Shown: positions 7,264 through 14,656 of the stretch, one piece after another
Layout of the letters: each line of letters begins with the position of its first letter
Position numbering within the stretch: the first letter of the stretch is position 1
Assembly: GCA_003141955.1 (NCBI GenBank)
Contig: PLOC01000078.1
Coordinates: 1 to 32,301, forward strand
Length of the DNA stretch: 32,301 bases
Direction: 5' to 3'
Origin: Chloroflexota bacterium
GTDB taxonomy: Bacteria; Chloroflexota; Limnocylindria; Limnocylindrales; CSP1-4
Program-made: the position numbers and the translations under genes
Notes under the pieces: generated by a model
What the model saw: only the letters and a program-made list of their open reading frames with translations
What the model was told of the DNA's origin: nothing
The model's database searches: none

Positions 7264-8457
7264 ATGAGCTTCGATTGGATGCACGTCTGCAAGGCAAACG
7301 AAACGGCGTGCATGCAACCCGTCCAGGTTGCCTACCTGGCGGCCCTGCTGCTCGGCGTGGCGATCTTCGCCGTCGCCCTGGCTCGAAGCCGAAGCCTCCG
7401 GACCGCGACCCTGGCGCTCATTCCGGTCGCGATCGCCATCAACATCGCCATGGGCTCCATCGTCGCCTACCTCAAGCTGCCCATCTACCTCGACTCGATC
7501 GGCACCGTTCTCGTAGGCGTGCTGTGCGGGCCGCTCGCCGGCGCACTGACCGGGCTCCTGTCGGACCTCATCTGGTCGATCCTGCCCCTGCCGGGCGGCG
7601 GCGGCCCGACGATCGCCTTCTTCGCACCGGTCGGGGGCGTCATCGGCCTGATGGCCGGGTTCTGGGCCAGCCGCGGAGTCTTCCGGCTGCGTTCGGGTGA
7701 CGAGCGAGTCGGCTCGTTCCTGGCCCTGGCCACGGGAGTCGCGGCGGCCGCGGTAGCCCTGCTGGCCGTCCAGCAAACAACGGGCATCCCTAACGTCGGC
7801 GGCAGCACCGACGACCAGAACCGTTTCGTGCTGATGTCCGTCGCCATCGCGCTCTTCGCCGTCCTCGTGGCGTTGGTCACGCGGCGAACCATGTTCGCCT
7901 TCAAGCCCGACGACAGGCGCATCCTGCCTTCGTTGACCGTGGCGAGCGGGCTGGCCGCCGGAGTCCTGGCGGTGGCCGTCCTGCGCCTGCTCTTCGCCCC
8001 CGCAGGCTACTTCTCGACGGTCAACGGCGATCCGGCCTTCCTGAACGGCTTGAACCTGACCGGGCTCGCCTTTCCGGATCCGGCCGCCATGATCGGTGCT
8101 CTGGTTGTGGCGGTCCTGGCCGCCCTGGGCGCCGGCTATTGGGCATCGCGCGGCGAGAACGCGCGCCTGTTCCCCGTCTGGATCGGCGGGCTTACGACGG
8201 GCCTGGTCGCGGCGAGCATGTCCGCCCCGATCGCCGCGGGCGTGTTCGGCGGCGTCACGGGCGGCGGTACCGATGCCCTCGTCGCGCTCTTCCGCACCCT
8301 CGGCCTGAACGTCTTCCAGTCGGCGTTCGCGCAGGGGCTGACCAGCGATCCGCTCGACAAGACGATCAGCTACACGGTTGTCTTCCTGATCCTGGCGGCG
8401 CTGCCCGTCTCGGTCCGGGCGATGTTCAGCCACGGCGAGGAAACGGTCGCCGAGTGA
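7264..8457 (+). CDS. ECF transporter substrate-binding (S) component, long form
   Basis: Integral membrane protein of 397 residues that should bind the imported substrate and dock on EcfT/EcfA. Recognised by the block LPIYLDSIGTVLVGVLCGPLAGALTGLLSDLIW (72-104, interrupted here only by name), by APIAAGVFGGVTGGGTD (321-337) and SDPLDKTIS near the C-terminus, and by the EcfT and EcfA genes directly after it. It is about twice the length of ordinary S components, with roughly ten hydrophobic segments. The motif G-[FY]-WASRG occurs twice (132-138 and 291-297), flanking about 150 extra membrane-rich residues. GGAGG is 6 bases before the ATG; a 7-bp stem (7211-7217 with 7239-7245) precedes it. A nucleoside substrate is inferred from the neighbouring hydrolase. 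Confidence 0.85.
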   Translation: MSFDWMHVCKANETACMQPVQVAYLAALLLGVAIFAVALARSRSLRTATLALIPVAIAINIAMGSIVAYLKLPIYLDSIGTVLVGVLCGPLAGALTGLLSDLIWSILPLPGGGGPTIAFFAPVGGVIGLMAGFWASRGVFRLRSGDERVGSFLALATGVAAAAVALLAVQQTTGIPNVGGSTDDQNRFVLMSVAIALFAVLVALVTRRTMFAFKPDDRRILPSLTVASGLAAGVLAVAVLRLLFAPAGYFSTVNGDPAFLNGLNLTGLAFPDPAAMIGALVVAVLAALGAGYWASRGENARLFPVWIGGLTTGLVAASMSAPIAAGVFGGVTGGGTDALVALFRTLGLNVFQSAFAQGLTSDPLDKTISYTVVFLILAALPVSVRAMFSHGEETVAE

Positions 8458-8512
8458 GCGGCCGAACCGGGCCCGAACCGGCCGAGGATCGACGGACGGA
8501 GGCCGGCCCGAC

Positions 8513-9292
8513 ATGAGCGCTCGGGCGACCGGCTACTTCCGACCGGGCGCCTCATGGCTCCACCGGCGCAATCCGGTCACCAAGCTGCTGGCCCTGCTGT
8601 GGGTCATCCTGGCCGCGTTCCTGCTGCCGCCGCCGGCGCTCGTTGCGCTCGTGGCCCTGGTGGCGGGCGCGGCCGCCTCCGTGCGGCTGCTGGGGGCGGT
8701 GATCAGAAGCCTGAGGATCCCAGCCCTGCTCTTCGCCTCGATCCTCGTCGTCAACGCGTTCTTCTACCCGGGAGCCCGGGACGTGGTCGGCGGGCTGGGT
8801 CCGCTGTCGATCACCCGCGAGGGTCTGACCTTCGGCGCCGTGTCGGCCGGGCGGCTGCTGGTCGCCTTCTCGGCCTCCATCCTGTTCCTGTTCACGACCC
8901 TCGCCGACGACCTGCTCGAGGCGCTCGTCGAGCGGGGCGCGAGCCACCGGATCGCGTTCGTGATCCTCTCTTCGGTCCAGATGGTGCCACGCTTGCAGAG
9001 CCGCGCCGCGGCGATCCTCGAAGCTCAGCAGGCCCGCGGCCTGGAGATCGGCGGGTCGCTGCCACGCCGGGCGAGGGCGCTGGTGCCGCTCGTCGGGCCT
9101 CTTCTGCTCGGGTCGCTGATCGACGTTCGCGAGAGGACCTTCGCCCTGGAGGCCCGTGCCTTCGGCGCCCGACCCGACCGGACGGCCTACCGGGTCGTGT
9201 CCGATCCGGCGGTTGATCGCGTGCTGCGCTGGCTGATCGTGGCGGCGGCCGTGGGCGTCGTGGCTGCGGCGATCGCGAGGCCACTCGGATGA
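8513..9292 (+). CDS. ecfT: ECF transporter transmembrane (T) component
   Basis: The 259-residue membrane scaffold that links the S component to the ATPases. It begins with the typical GYFRPGASWLHRRNPVTKLLALL, has hydrophobic segments at about 25-55, 68-84, 107-130 and a C-terminal helix (about 236-256), and carries the two cytoplasmic coupling motifs Ala-Arg-Gly (174-176, in AQQARGLE) and Ala-Arg-Ala (214-216, in ALEARAFG) that contact the ATPases. The last four bases overlap the EcfA start (ATGA), so the two are translationally coupled. It starts 55 bases after the S gene. Confidence 0.93.
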   Translation: MSARATGYFRPGASWLHRRNPVTKLLALLWVILAAFLLPPPALVALVALVAGAAASVRLLGAVIRSLRIPALLFASILVVNAFFYPGARDVVGGLGPLSITREGLTFGAVSAGRLLVAFSASILFLFTTLADDLLEALVERGASHRIAFVILSSVQMVPRLQSRAAAILEAQQARGLEIGGSLPRRARALVPLVGPLLLGSLIDVRERTFALEARAFGARPDRTAYRVVSDPAVDRVLRWLIVAAAVGVVAAAIARPLG

Positions 9293-11034
9293 GCGAGGCC
9301 ATCGCCCGCGTGGCCACGGCGCGCGTGGCCCTCGACGGGGTCTCGGTCCGGTATCCGGGGCGGGGCGACGCGGCGCTGGAGCTGTCGCTGACCGTCGAGG
9401 CGGGTGAGCTCGTCGGGGTCGCCGGTCGGACGGGAGCGGGCAAGTCGACCCTGGCCCTGACTGCCGGGGGTTTCGTGCCGCGCGTGGTTCGGGCCCGGGT
9501 TGGCGGCACGGTCCAGATAGGCGGCGTGGACGCGCTGCGCTCCAACGGCTCGGATCTGGCGGGTCGGGTCGGGATCGTCTTCTCCACTCCGGCCAACCAG
9601 CTCTCGGCCTCGAAGCCGACCGTGCGCGAAGAGCTGGCGTTCGGCCTGGAGAACCTGGGCGTGCTGCGCGCCGAGATGGACGGGCGGATCGACGGCGTGC
9701 TGGACCGGCTGGCCATCGCGCATCTCGCCGATCGAGACCCCTTTGCCCTCTCCGGCGGGGAACAGCAACGCGTGGCCATCGCCAGCATCCTGGTCATGGG
9801 CACGTCCGTGCTGATCCTCGACGAGCCCGTGGCCCAGCTCGACCCGGCCGGCAGCCGGGGAGTGGCGGCGCTGCTGCGCCAGCTCGCCGGCGAGGGGCGG
9901 GCGATCCTCTGCGCCGAGCACGACTCCGGCGTCCTGGCCGTCGCCGATCGTTGCCTGGTGCTCGAGTCTGGGCGGGCCGTCGTCCTGGACCGGCCGGGCG
10001 TTGCCCTTGGGTCGGCCGTGCAGAGGCCGCTCGGCCTGGAGCCGCCTGCGCTCGTTGCCCTGGCGGAGCTGGCTGGTCTCCCGCCGGCTCGGGCGTTCGA
10101 CGAGGAGGCCGTGGTAGCCGCGTTGGGCAGGCTGCGGCAGACCCGACCGGCCGCGCCGCCTGCTTCGGCCTCAGCCCCCGCGATGGACTGGTCGCCGCTG
10201 CGAGGGGACGCCACGCCTGCGATCGCGGCACGCAACCTGGTCCACCGCTATCCGGGCGGGCCGGATGTCCTCCATGGCGTCGATCTGGTCGTCCGGCCCG
10301 GCGAGGGAGTCGCCATCGTCGGCCAGAATGGCTCGGGCAAGACGACGCTCGTGAAGCACCTCAACGGCCTGCTTCGACCGGACGCCGGCTCGGTCGGGAT
10401 CGAAGGCTCCGACATCCGATCGGTCGCGGTCGGCACGCTGGCTCGAACGGTCGGGTTCGTCTTCCAGAACCCGGACGACCAGCTGTTCAATCGATCGGTC
10501 GAGCGCGAGGTCGCCTTCGGGACCCACAACCTCGGGCTCGAAGGCCGGCTGGCTCGCGAGCTGGTCGATCGGGCGCTCGAGCTGACCGGCCTCGCGTCCG
10601 TTCGAACCGTCAACCCGTACGACCTCGGGCTGTCGGTGCGCAAGCTCGTGGCTCTCGCCAGCGTGCTGGCGATGGAGCCGGCCGTCCTGGTGCTCGACGA
10701 GCCGACGACCGGCCAGGACGGCCCGGGCGTGGCGCGCATCGGCAGCATCGTCGACGCCTACCGGCGGGCGGGGCGGACCGTGATCGCGATCACCCACGAC
10801 ATGGAGTTCGCGGCCGGCCATTTCGAGCGCGTCGTGGTGATGCGCGACGGAGAGATCGTCGCGGATGCCTCACCCGCAGAGGTCTTCGCTCCGGACCGTG
10901 CGGCCCTGCTCGCGTCCACCGGGCTGGTGGCCCCGGTCGCCGCCCGCCTCGGCGCGCGTCTGGGCCTGGGCTCGACGCCGTCGATCGCCATGCTCCTGGC
11001 CGCGCTCGGGGGTCCGGCGCGCAGTCTCGGGTAA
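9289..11034 (+). CDS. ecfA: ECF transporter ATPase, two fused nucleotide-binding domains
   Basis: A single 581-residue chain holding both ECF ATPases. NBD1 (about 10-240): Walker A GRTGAGKST (46-54), signature LSGGEQQ (154-160), Walker B LILDEP with Glu179, switch His211. NBD2 (about 312-530): Walker A GQNGSGKTT (345-353), Q-loop VFQNPDDQLF (Gln392), Walker B VLDEP with Glu471, His503. The halves are asymmetric: NBD1 has Ser99 where the Q-loop Gln is expected (VFSTPANQ), and NBD2 has LSVRK (448-452) instead of LSGGQ. A composite site pairing NBD2 Walker A with the NBD1 signature looks canonical, and the other looks degenerate. An Ala/Pro linker (286-300) joins them. Energises the adjacent S/T pair. 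Confidence 0.95.
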   Translation: MSEAIARVATARVALDGVSVRYPGRGDAALELSLTVEAGELVGVAGRTGAGKSTLALTAGGFVPRVVRARVGGTVQIGGVDALRSNGSDLAGRVGIVFSTPANQLSASKPTVREELAFGLENLGVLRAEMDGRIDGVLDRLAIAHLADRDPFALSGGEQQRVAIASILVMGTSVLILDEPVAQLDPAGSRGVAALLRQLAGEGRAILCAEHDSGVLAVADRCLVLESGRAVVLDRPGVALGSAVQRPLGLEPPALVALAELAGLPPARAFDEEAVVAALGRLRQTRPAAPPASASAPAMDWSPLRGDATPAIAARNLVHRYPGGPDVLHGVDLVVRPGEGVAIVGQNGSGKTTLVKHLNGLLRPDAGSVGIEGSDIRSVAVGTLARTVGFVFQNPDDQLFNRSVEREVAFGTHNLGLEGRLARELVDRALELTGLASVRTVNPYDLGLSVRKLVALASVLAMEPAVLVLDEPTTGQDGPGVARIGSIVDAYRRAGRTVIAITHDMEFAAGHFERVVVMRDGEIVADASPAEVFAPDRAALLASTGLVAPVAARLGARLGLGSTPSIAMLLAALGGPARSLG

Positions 11035-11052
11035 GCGCCGGCCAAGCCCCAG

Positions 11053-11577
11053 GTGATCGGCCGGCGAGATGCTGCGCTCGTGGACGATCTCCAGGTAGGC
11101 CGATGGGTGCGATCCGAGCGGCGCCGCGTCGGGCTGCGACAGGCGGACCTGGCGGCCAGGGCCGGCGTGAGCAGGAGCAGCGTATCGCGCGTCGAGAACG
11201 GCCTGCTTGGGAAACGGCCGTCGAGTACTCGTTCAACGACTACGGCGACCGCGGATCGGTGGACATCCTCGGCTGGCAGCCCGAGGCCCGCGCGCTGCTC
11301 ATCGTCGAAACCAAGAGCGACCTGCGCAACGTGCAGGAGACTCTGCACGCCCTGGACGTCAAGCTTCGGGTTGTGCCGCGGCTGGTGCGGGCGGAGAGGG
11401 GCTGGCGGGCCGCCGCCGTCGGCGTCGTGATGGTGCTGGCGGACGTGCGAGCGGAGCGCCAGCGGGTCGACCGCCATCGGTCGACCTTCGATGCGGCGCT
11501 CCCGGCGCGCACCGTCGAGGTCAGGCGATGGCTGGAACGGCCCGCCGGCCCGCTTCGAGGCCTCTCGTTTCTGCAGG
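11053..11577 (+). pseudogene. Decayed HTH plus nuclease-like-domain gene
   Basis: Two frames carry the ends of one recognisable gene type. From the GTG at 11053 (or GTG 11080) there is an XRE-like helix-turn-helix (VGRWVRSERRRVGLRQADLA, then RAGVSRSSVSRVENG). At about 11,200 this frame becomes nonsense, while another frame opens with WETAVEYSFNDYGDRGSVDILGW and continues with LLIVETKSDLRNVQETLHALD, RGWRAAAVG and RRWLERPAGPLRGLSFL. Intact relatives known to me place about 50 residues between the HTH and the nuclease-like part, so an internal deletion that also shifted the frame is the simplest reading. The D-x-L...E-x-K residues resemble a PD-(D/E)XK core. The second frame reads on to a stop at 11762 without family similarity. 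Confidence 0.7.
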
Positions 11578-11856
11578 TTTCTCAGCCCAAGGGCGCTATG
11601 CGAGAACCGGCGGGCCGGTGTCGGGTCCGGCGCGCCGTTGGCCCTGCTGGACCTATCGTGAACGGCTGTGGGCAGGGTGGCTGGCGCTCAGATCGTGGCT
11701 CTGCGGCCCTTCGAGGCGGCCCGAAGCCCGACGCGGAGGGAGAGCGCGCGGCAAGGTCCTGAATAGCGTTCGCCGGTAGGGAATCTTGCAGAAACGGGAG
11801 CCGGCGCGGCGCCTCTCTCGCCCAGTGTGTCCGCGGAACGGCTAGCCTACGAGGCG

Positions 11857-13053
11857 ATGCGCGTACTCGTCCTGAACCCGGGGTCAAGCTCGCTCAAGTC
11901 GAGTGTCGTCGAGTCCTCGGCCATTCCGGCGGAGACCGCGGGGCGCCCCGGAACTGCGGACGCGGACTCGGCGGCGCTGGCGCCGCTGGCCAGCGTGGAC
12001 GTCGACTGGGGCGTGGACGCCACTGCCGAGAGCGACCCCGCCGACGACATCCGCGGCCTGCTCCGCCGCTGCGAGGCGGAGGGAGTTCCGACCGCGTCGC
12101 TGGGCGCGGTCGGCTACCGCGTCGTTCACGGCGGCGAGCGGTTCCGGGAGCCCGTGCTCGTGACCCCGGAAGTGATCGAGGAAGTGGACGCGATGCGCAG
12201 CCTGGCCCCGCTCCACAACGGCATCGCCGTGGCCACGATGAAGGCCGGTCTGGCCGCGATCCCGCAACTCCCCCACGTGGCGGTCTTCGACACCGCCTTC
12301 CACGCGACGCTGCCGGAGGACGCCTACCGCTACCCTGTCCCGGAGCTCTGGTATCGGGAGTGGGGCGTTCGACGGTACGGCTTCCACGGCATGTCGGTCG
12401 AGTGGTCGACCGAGCGAGCGGCCCAACTGCTCGGCCGCCCCGCCGCCGACCTCCGCCTCGTGGTGGCTCACCTGGGGAGCGGCTGCTCGGTAACGGCCAC
12501 CGATGGCGGCCGTTCCGTCGCCACGTCCATGGGCCTCACGCCGCTGGAGGGGCTGATGATGGGCACTCGCAGCGGCTCGATCGACCCCGGGATCGTGTTC
12601 TACCTGCTCCGCAACGGCTGGCTCACGCAGGACGAACTGGACGATCAGCTCGAACACCAATCCGGGCTGGTCGGCGTCTCGGGCCGAACGTCCGACGTTC
12701 GCGAGCTGCTGCGCCTGGAGGCCGATGGCGACGGCCCCGCTACCCTGGCTCTCCGGATCTTCGTTCTCCGCGCGGCCGAATGCATCGCGGCGGCGGCGAC
12801 CTCCCTGCCGGCACTGGACGCGATCGTCTTCACCGGCGGAATCGGCGAGAACGCCGCGGGCATGCGCGCCCGCATCGTCGCCCGTCTGGCCTCCGCCGGC
12901 GTCGCGCCGATCGCGGACGCTCCGGCGCCTTCGGACGCCGTCATCAGCTCGCCGGGCAGCGCGCCTGCCGTCTTGAGGATCGAGGCCCGCGAGGACCTGG
13001 TCGTCGCGCGCGCCGCGGCCCGGCTGGTCGAGGCCGGCCGGCCTTCGGCATAG
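11857..13053 (+). CDS. ackA: Acetate kinase
   Basis: Interconverts acetate plus ATP with acetyl phosphate plus ADP. The 398-residue protein has the family signatures: VLNPGSSSLKSS at the N-terminus, GYRVVHGGERF, FDTAFHATLPE, the RRYGFHGMS motif, the phosphate-binding AHLGSG (usually GNG), GLTPLEGLMMGTRSGSIDPG, and FTGGIGEN near the end. The ATG at 11857 is preferred over a GTG at 11827 because the NPGSSS motif starts at once and GAGG lies just upstream. No phosphotransacetylase gene is next to it. It is convergent with the MBL-fold hydrolase, with only 17 bases between the stops. An insert of acidic and Ala-rich residues follows the first motif (about 15-50). Confidence 0.96.
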   Translation: MRVLVLNPGSSSLKSSVVESSAIPAETAGRPGTADADSAALAPLASVDVDWGVDATAESDPADDIRGLLRRCEAEGVPTASLGAVGYRVVHGGERFREPVLVTPEVIEEVDAMRSLAPLHNGIAVATMKAGLAAIPQLPHVAVFDTAFHATLPEDAYRYPVPELWYREWGVRRYGFHGMSVEWSTERAAQLLGRPAADLRLVVAHLGSGCSVTATDGGRSVATSMGLTPLEGLMMGTRSGSIDPGIVFYLLRNGWLTQDELDDQLEHQSGLVGVSGRTSDVRELLRLEADGDGPATLALRIFVLRAAECIAAAATSLPALDAIVFTGGIGENAAGMRARIVARLASAGVAPIADAPAPSDAVISSPGSAPAVLRIEAREDLVVARAAARLVEAGRPSA

Positions 13054-13070
13054 GGTCCTGTCGGGAGCGC

Positions 13071-13907
13071 CTACAGGTCGCCGGCGAGCTGGGCGAAGGC
13101 CCGCACCAGCGCCTGTCGTGCGGCCATCGACGGGAAAGGCGCCAGCGGCAGGGCATCCGTCACGGAGCCGCCGTCGAAGCGGACCCGGCGAGCCAGCTCG
13201 GCCAGGGCCGAAAGGTCGGCCAGCTGCCCCTCGACGAAGGATCGCCCCACCACCTCCCCGTGACCGGGCACGACCGGCCCGTGCGCCACCTCCAGCATCC
13301 GGCCGACGGTCCCGGGCCAGTCCAGCGGGTAGGAGTCCTCGAAGGAGGGGGGGCCGCCCTGCTCGATCAGATCGCCTGCGAAGACCACATGCACGTCGGG
13401 CACGACCACGACCACGTCGTTGTCGGTATGCCCGCGGCCGAAATGGGCGAGCGTCACGGGCCGACCGCCGAGCTCCAGCTCCACGCTCTCGCGGAAAGTC
13501 TTGTCGGGCGGCGTGATCCGGGTTTCCACGTACTCCGGCGCGACCTCGGGCATTGCGGCGGCCAGGGCGAACTGGGCGGTTCGACTGTCCTCTCGCAGCC
13601 GTGTGGCGCACCTCTCGTGGCCCCATATCTCGGACGGAACGAAGGCGTAGTTGCCGAAGGCGTGGTCGTAGTGGTGGTGAGTGTTCACGACCCGCATTCG
13701 GGTGGAGGTCACCCAGCGGATCTCGTCCATCAGTTCGCGGCCCTGCCGCTCCGAGCCACGCGTGTCGATCACCAGCGAGTCGTAATCGCCGACGACCAGC
13801 CCGATCGTGACGTTGTAGTCGGAGTAGCGACGGACGAAGACGCGGTCGGCGATCTCGCGCCACATCCGGGTCGCGCGAGTCGCGGCCGGCTTGATGTAGT
13901 AGCTCAT
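13071..13907 (-). CDS. MBL-fold metallo-hydrolase
   Basis: A 278-residue metallo-beta-lactamase-fold hydrolase, probably binuclear zinc. The metal motif THHHYDH (76-82; His77, His79, Asp81, His82) is complete, followed by HFGRGHTDND (next His), VVFAGDLIEQGG (bridging Asp) and VVPGHGEVV (last His). There is no signal peptide, so it is cytoplasmic. The substrate is not evident; the layout resembles the broad glyoxalase-II/quinoprotein-relay-like hydrolase group. The ATG at 13907 has only a weak GGTGAG upstream. It is convergent with ackA and separated by about 310 bases from the suf genes on the same strand, so it is likely its own unit. Confidence 0.88.
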   Translation of the reverse strand: MSYYIKPAATRATRMWREIADRVFVRRYSDYNVTIGLVVGDYDSLVIDTRGSERQGRELMDEIRWVTSTRMRVVNTHHHYDHAFGNYAFVPSEIWGHERCATRLREDSRTAQFALAAAMPEVAPEYVETRITPPDKTFRESVELELGGRPVTLAHFGRGHTDNDVVVVVPDVHVVFAGDLIEQGGPPSFEDSYPLDWPGTVGRMLEVAHGPVVPGHGEVVGRSFVEGQLADLSALAELARRVRFDGGSVTDALPLAPFPSMAARQALVRAFAQLAGDL

Positions 13908-14216
13908 CGGCTCACCGAGGGCAGCCGGAAAGGCACGCCAGGGGTCTTCGCGTTCACGCTAGCCCGCACAGATCGCTCCCCTGAGATGTTCCCGCAAGAA
14001 AAGGTACCGCCGATGGCCACCGCCGGCCCCGCAACGATGGTGCCGACGGGTATAACCCGACCGAATGGGCATCGAGGGGAAGGCTCTCCAGGCTCCTCCG
14101 TCATGCCGCCGACAAACGATACGCCGTCGGCGTCCGAATGGCGCGTCCGGCCCGGCTGTCCGCGGCACGTCGCCGGCGGATCCGGGCCAGCCCCGGTTCG
14201 GGCTCGAAGTCGAGGA
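13908..14216. other. Intergenic, no gene seen
   Basis: About 310 bases between sufU and the MBL hydrolase. Short frames are present, but none has a ribosome site plus recognisable sequence. I see no convincing tRNA, terminator or repeat; an AT-containing TATAAC near 14,053 has no matching -35 box. Confidence 0.5.
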
Positions 14217-14639
14217 CTAAGCCGAAGTCGAGGACGGAGCCGAGGCCGAGCCGTCGGGCTCCGCCTTCTCCGCCGCCTCGTCCGCCAGCGCGTGCGCGAC
14301 CGTGTCGAGCGAGAGCAGGGCGCACTTGAGGCGAGCCGGGCTGATTTCGATCCCGATCAGTTCGAGCAGGTCGTCGGGCGTCATGCCTTCGACCTCCTCG
14401 ACGGTCTTGCCCTTGATCTCGTCCGTCAGCAGAGAGGCGCTGGCCTGGCTGATGGCGCAGCCCCGGCCGGTGAAGGCCACCTCGCGCACGATCCCGTCCG
14501 AGATGCCGAGCATCATCGTGATGCGGTCGCCGCAGAGGGGGTTCGAGCCTTCATAGCTCGCCGTGGGTGCGTCGAGGACGCCGAAGTTGTGGGGGTGCCG
14601 GTAGTGCTCGAGGATGTAGTCGCGGTACAGGTCGTCCAT
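14217..14639 (-). CDS. sufU: SufU-type Fe-S cluster assembly/sulfur-transfer protein
   Basis: A 140-residue IscU-fold protein. In SUF systems with SufU it accepts persulfide sulfur from SufS through a zinc site. Cys36, Asp38 (PLCGDR), Cys61 (GRGCAIS) and Cys106 (PARLKC) match the zinc ligands. The Lys before Cys106 in ARLKC is SufU-like, where IscU has His. The Cys61-Cys106 spacing is about 45 residues, close to IscU, whereas B. subtilis SufU has an extra stretch of about 18 residues there. The tail (121-140) is a Glu/Ala/Ser-rich disordered end. It starts 17 bases after sufS and is the last gene of rrf2-sufC-sufS-sufU. Confidence 0.92.
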   Translation of the reverse strand: MDDLYRDYILEHYRHPHNFGVLDAPTASYEGSNPLCGDRITMMLGISDGIVREVAFTGRGCAISQASASLLTDEIKGKTVEEVEGMTPDDLLELIGIEISPARLKCALLSLDTVAHALADEAAEKAEPDGSASAPSSTSA

Positions 14640-14656
14640 CGGGGTGGAGGATACGC

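Noticed and set aside
4651-8514. A 1287-residue minus-strand open frame
   Set aside because: Only its last ~400 residues (the Kelch lipoprotein) have real protein character; the rest is antisense to the nucleoside hydrolase and ECF S genes and Arg/Gly/Asp-rich shadow sequence.
9951-11762. A 603-residue plus-strand frame
   Set aside because: Mostly an out-of-frame shadow of the EcfA gene. Only its part after 11,208 is meaningful, and it is reported as the second half of the decayed HTH/nuclease-like gene.
11567-11795. Inverted 9-base repeat GTTTCTGCA / TGCAGAAAC flanking about 210 bases
   Set aside because: Too short and isolated to call a mobile element; no transposase, target duplication or conserved ends between the copies.
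11884-13863. A 659-residue minus-strand frame
   Set aside because: It is an Arg/Gly-rich antisense shadow across ackA and an out-of-frame reading of the MBL hydrolase.
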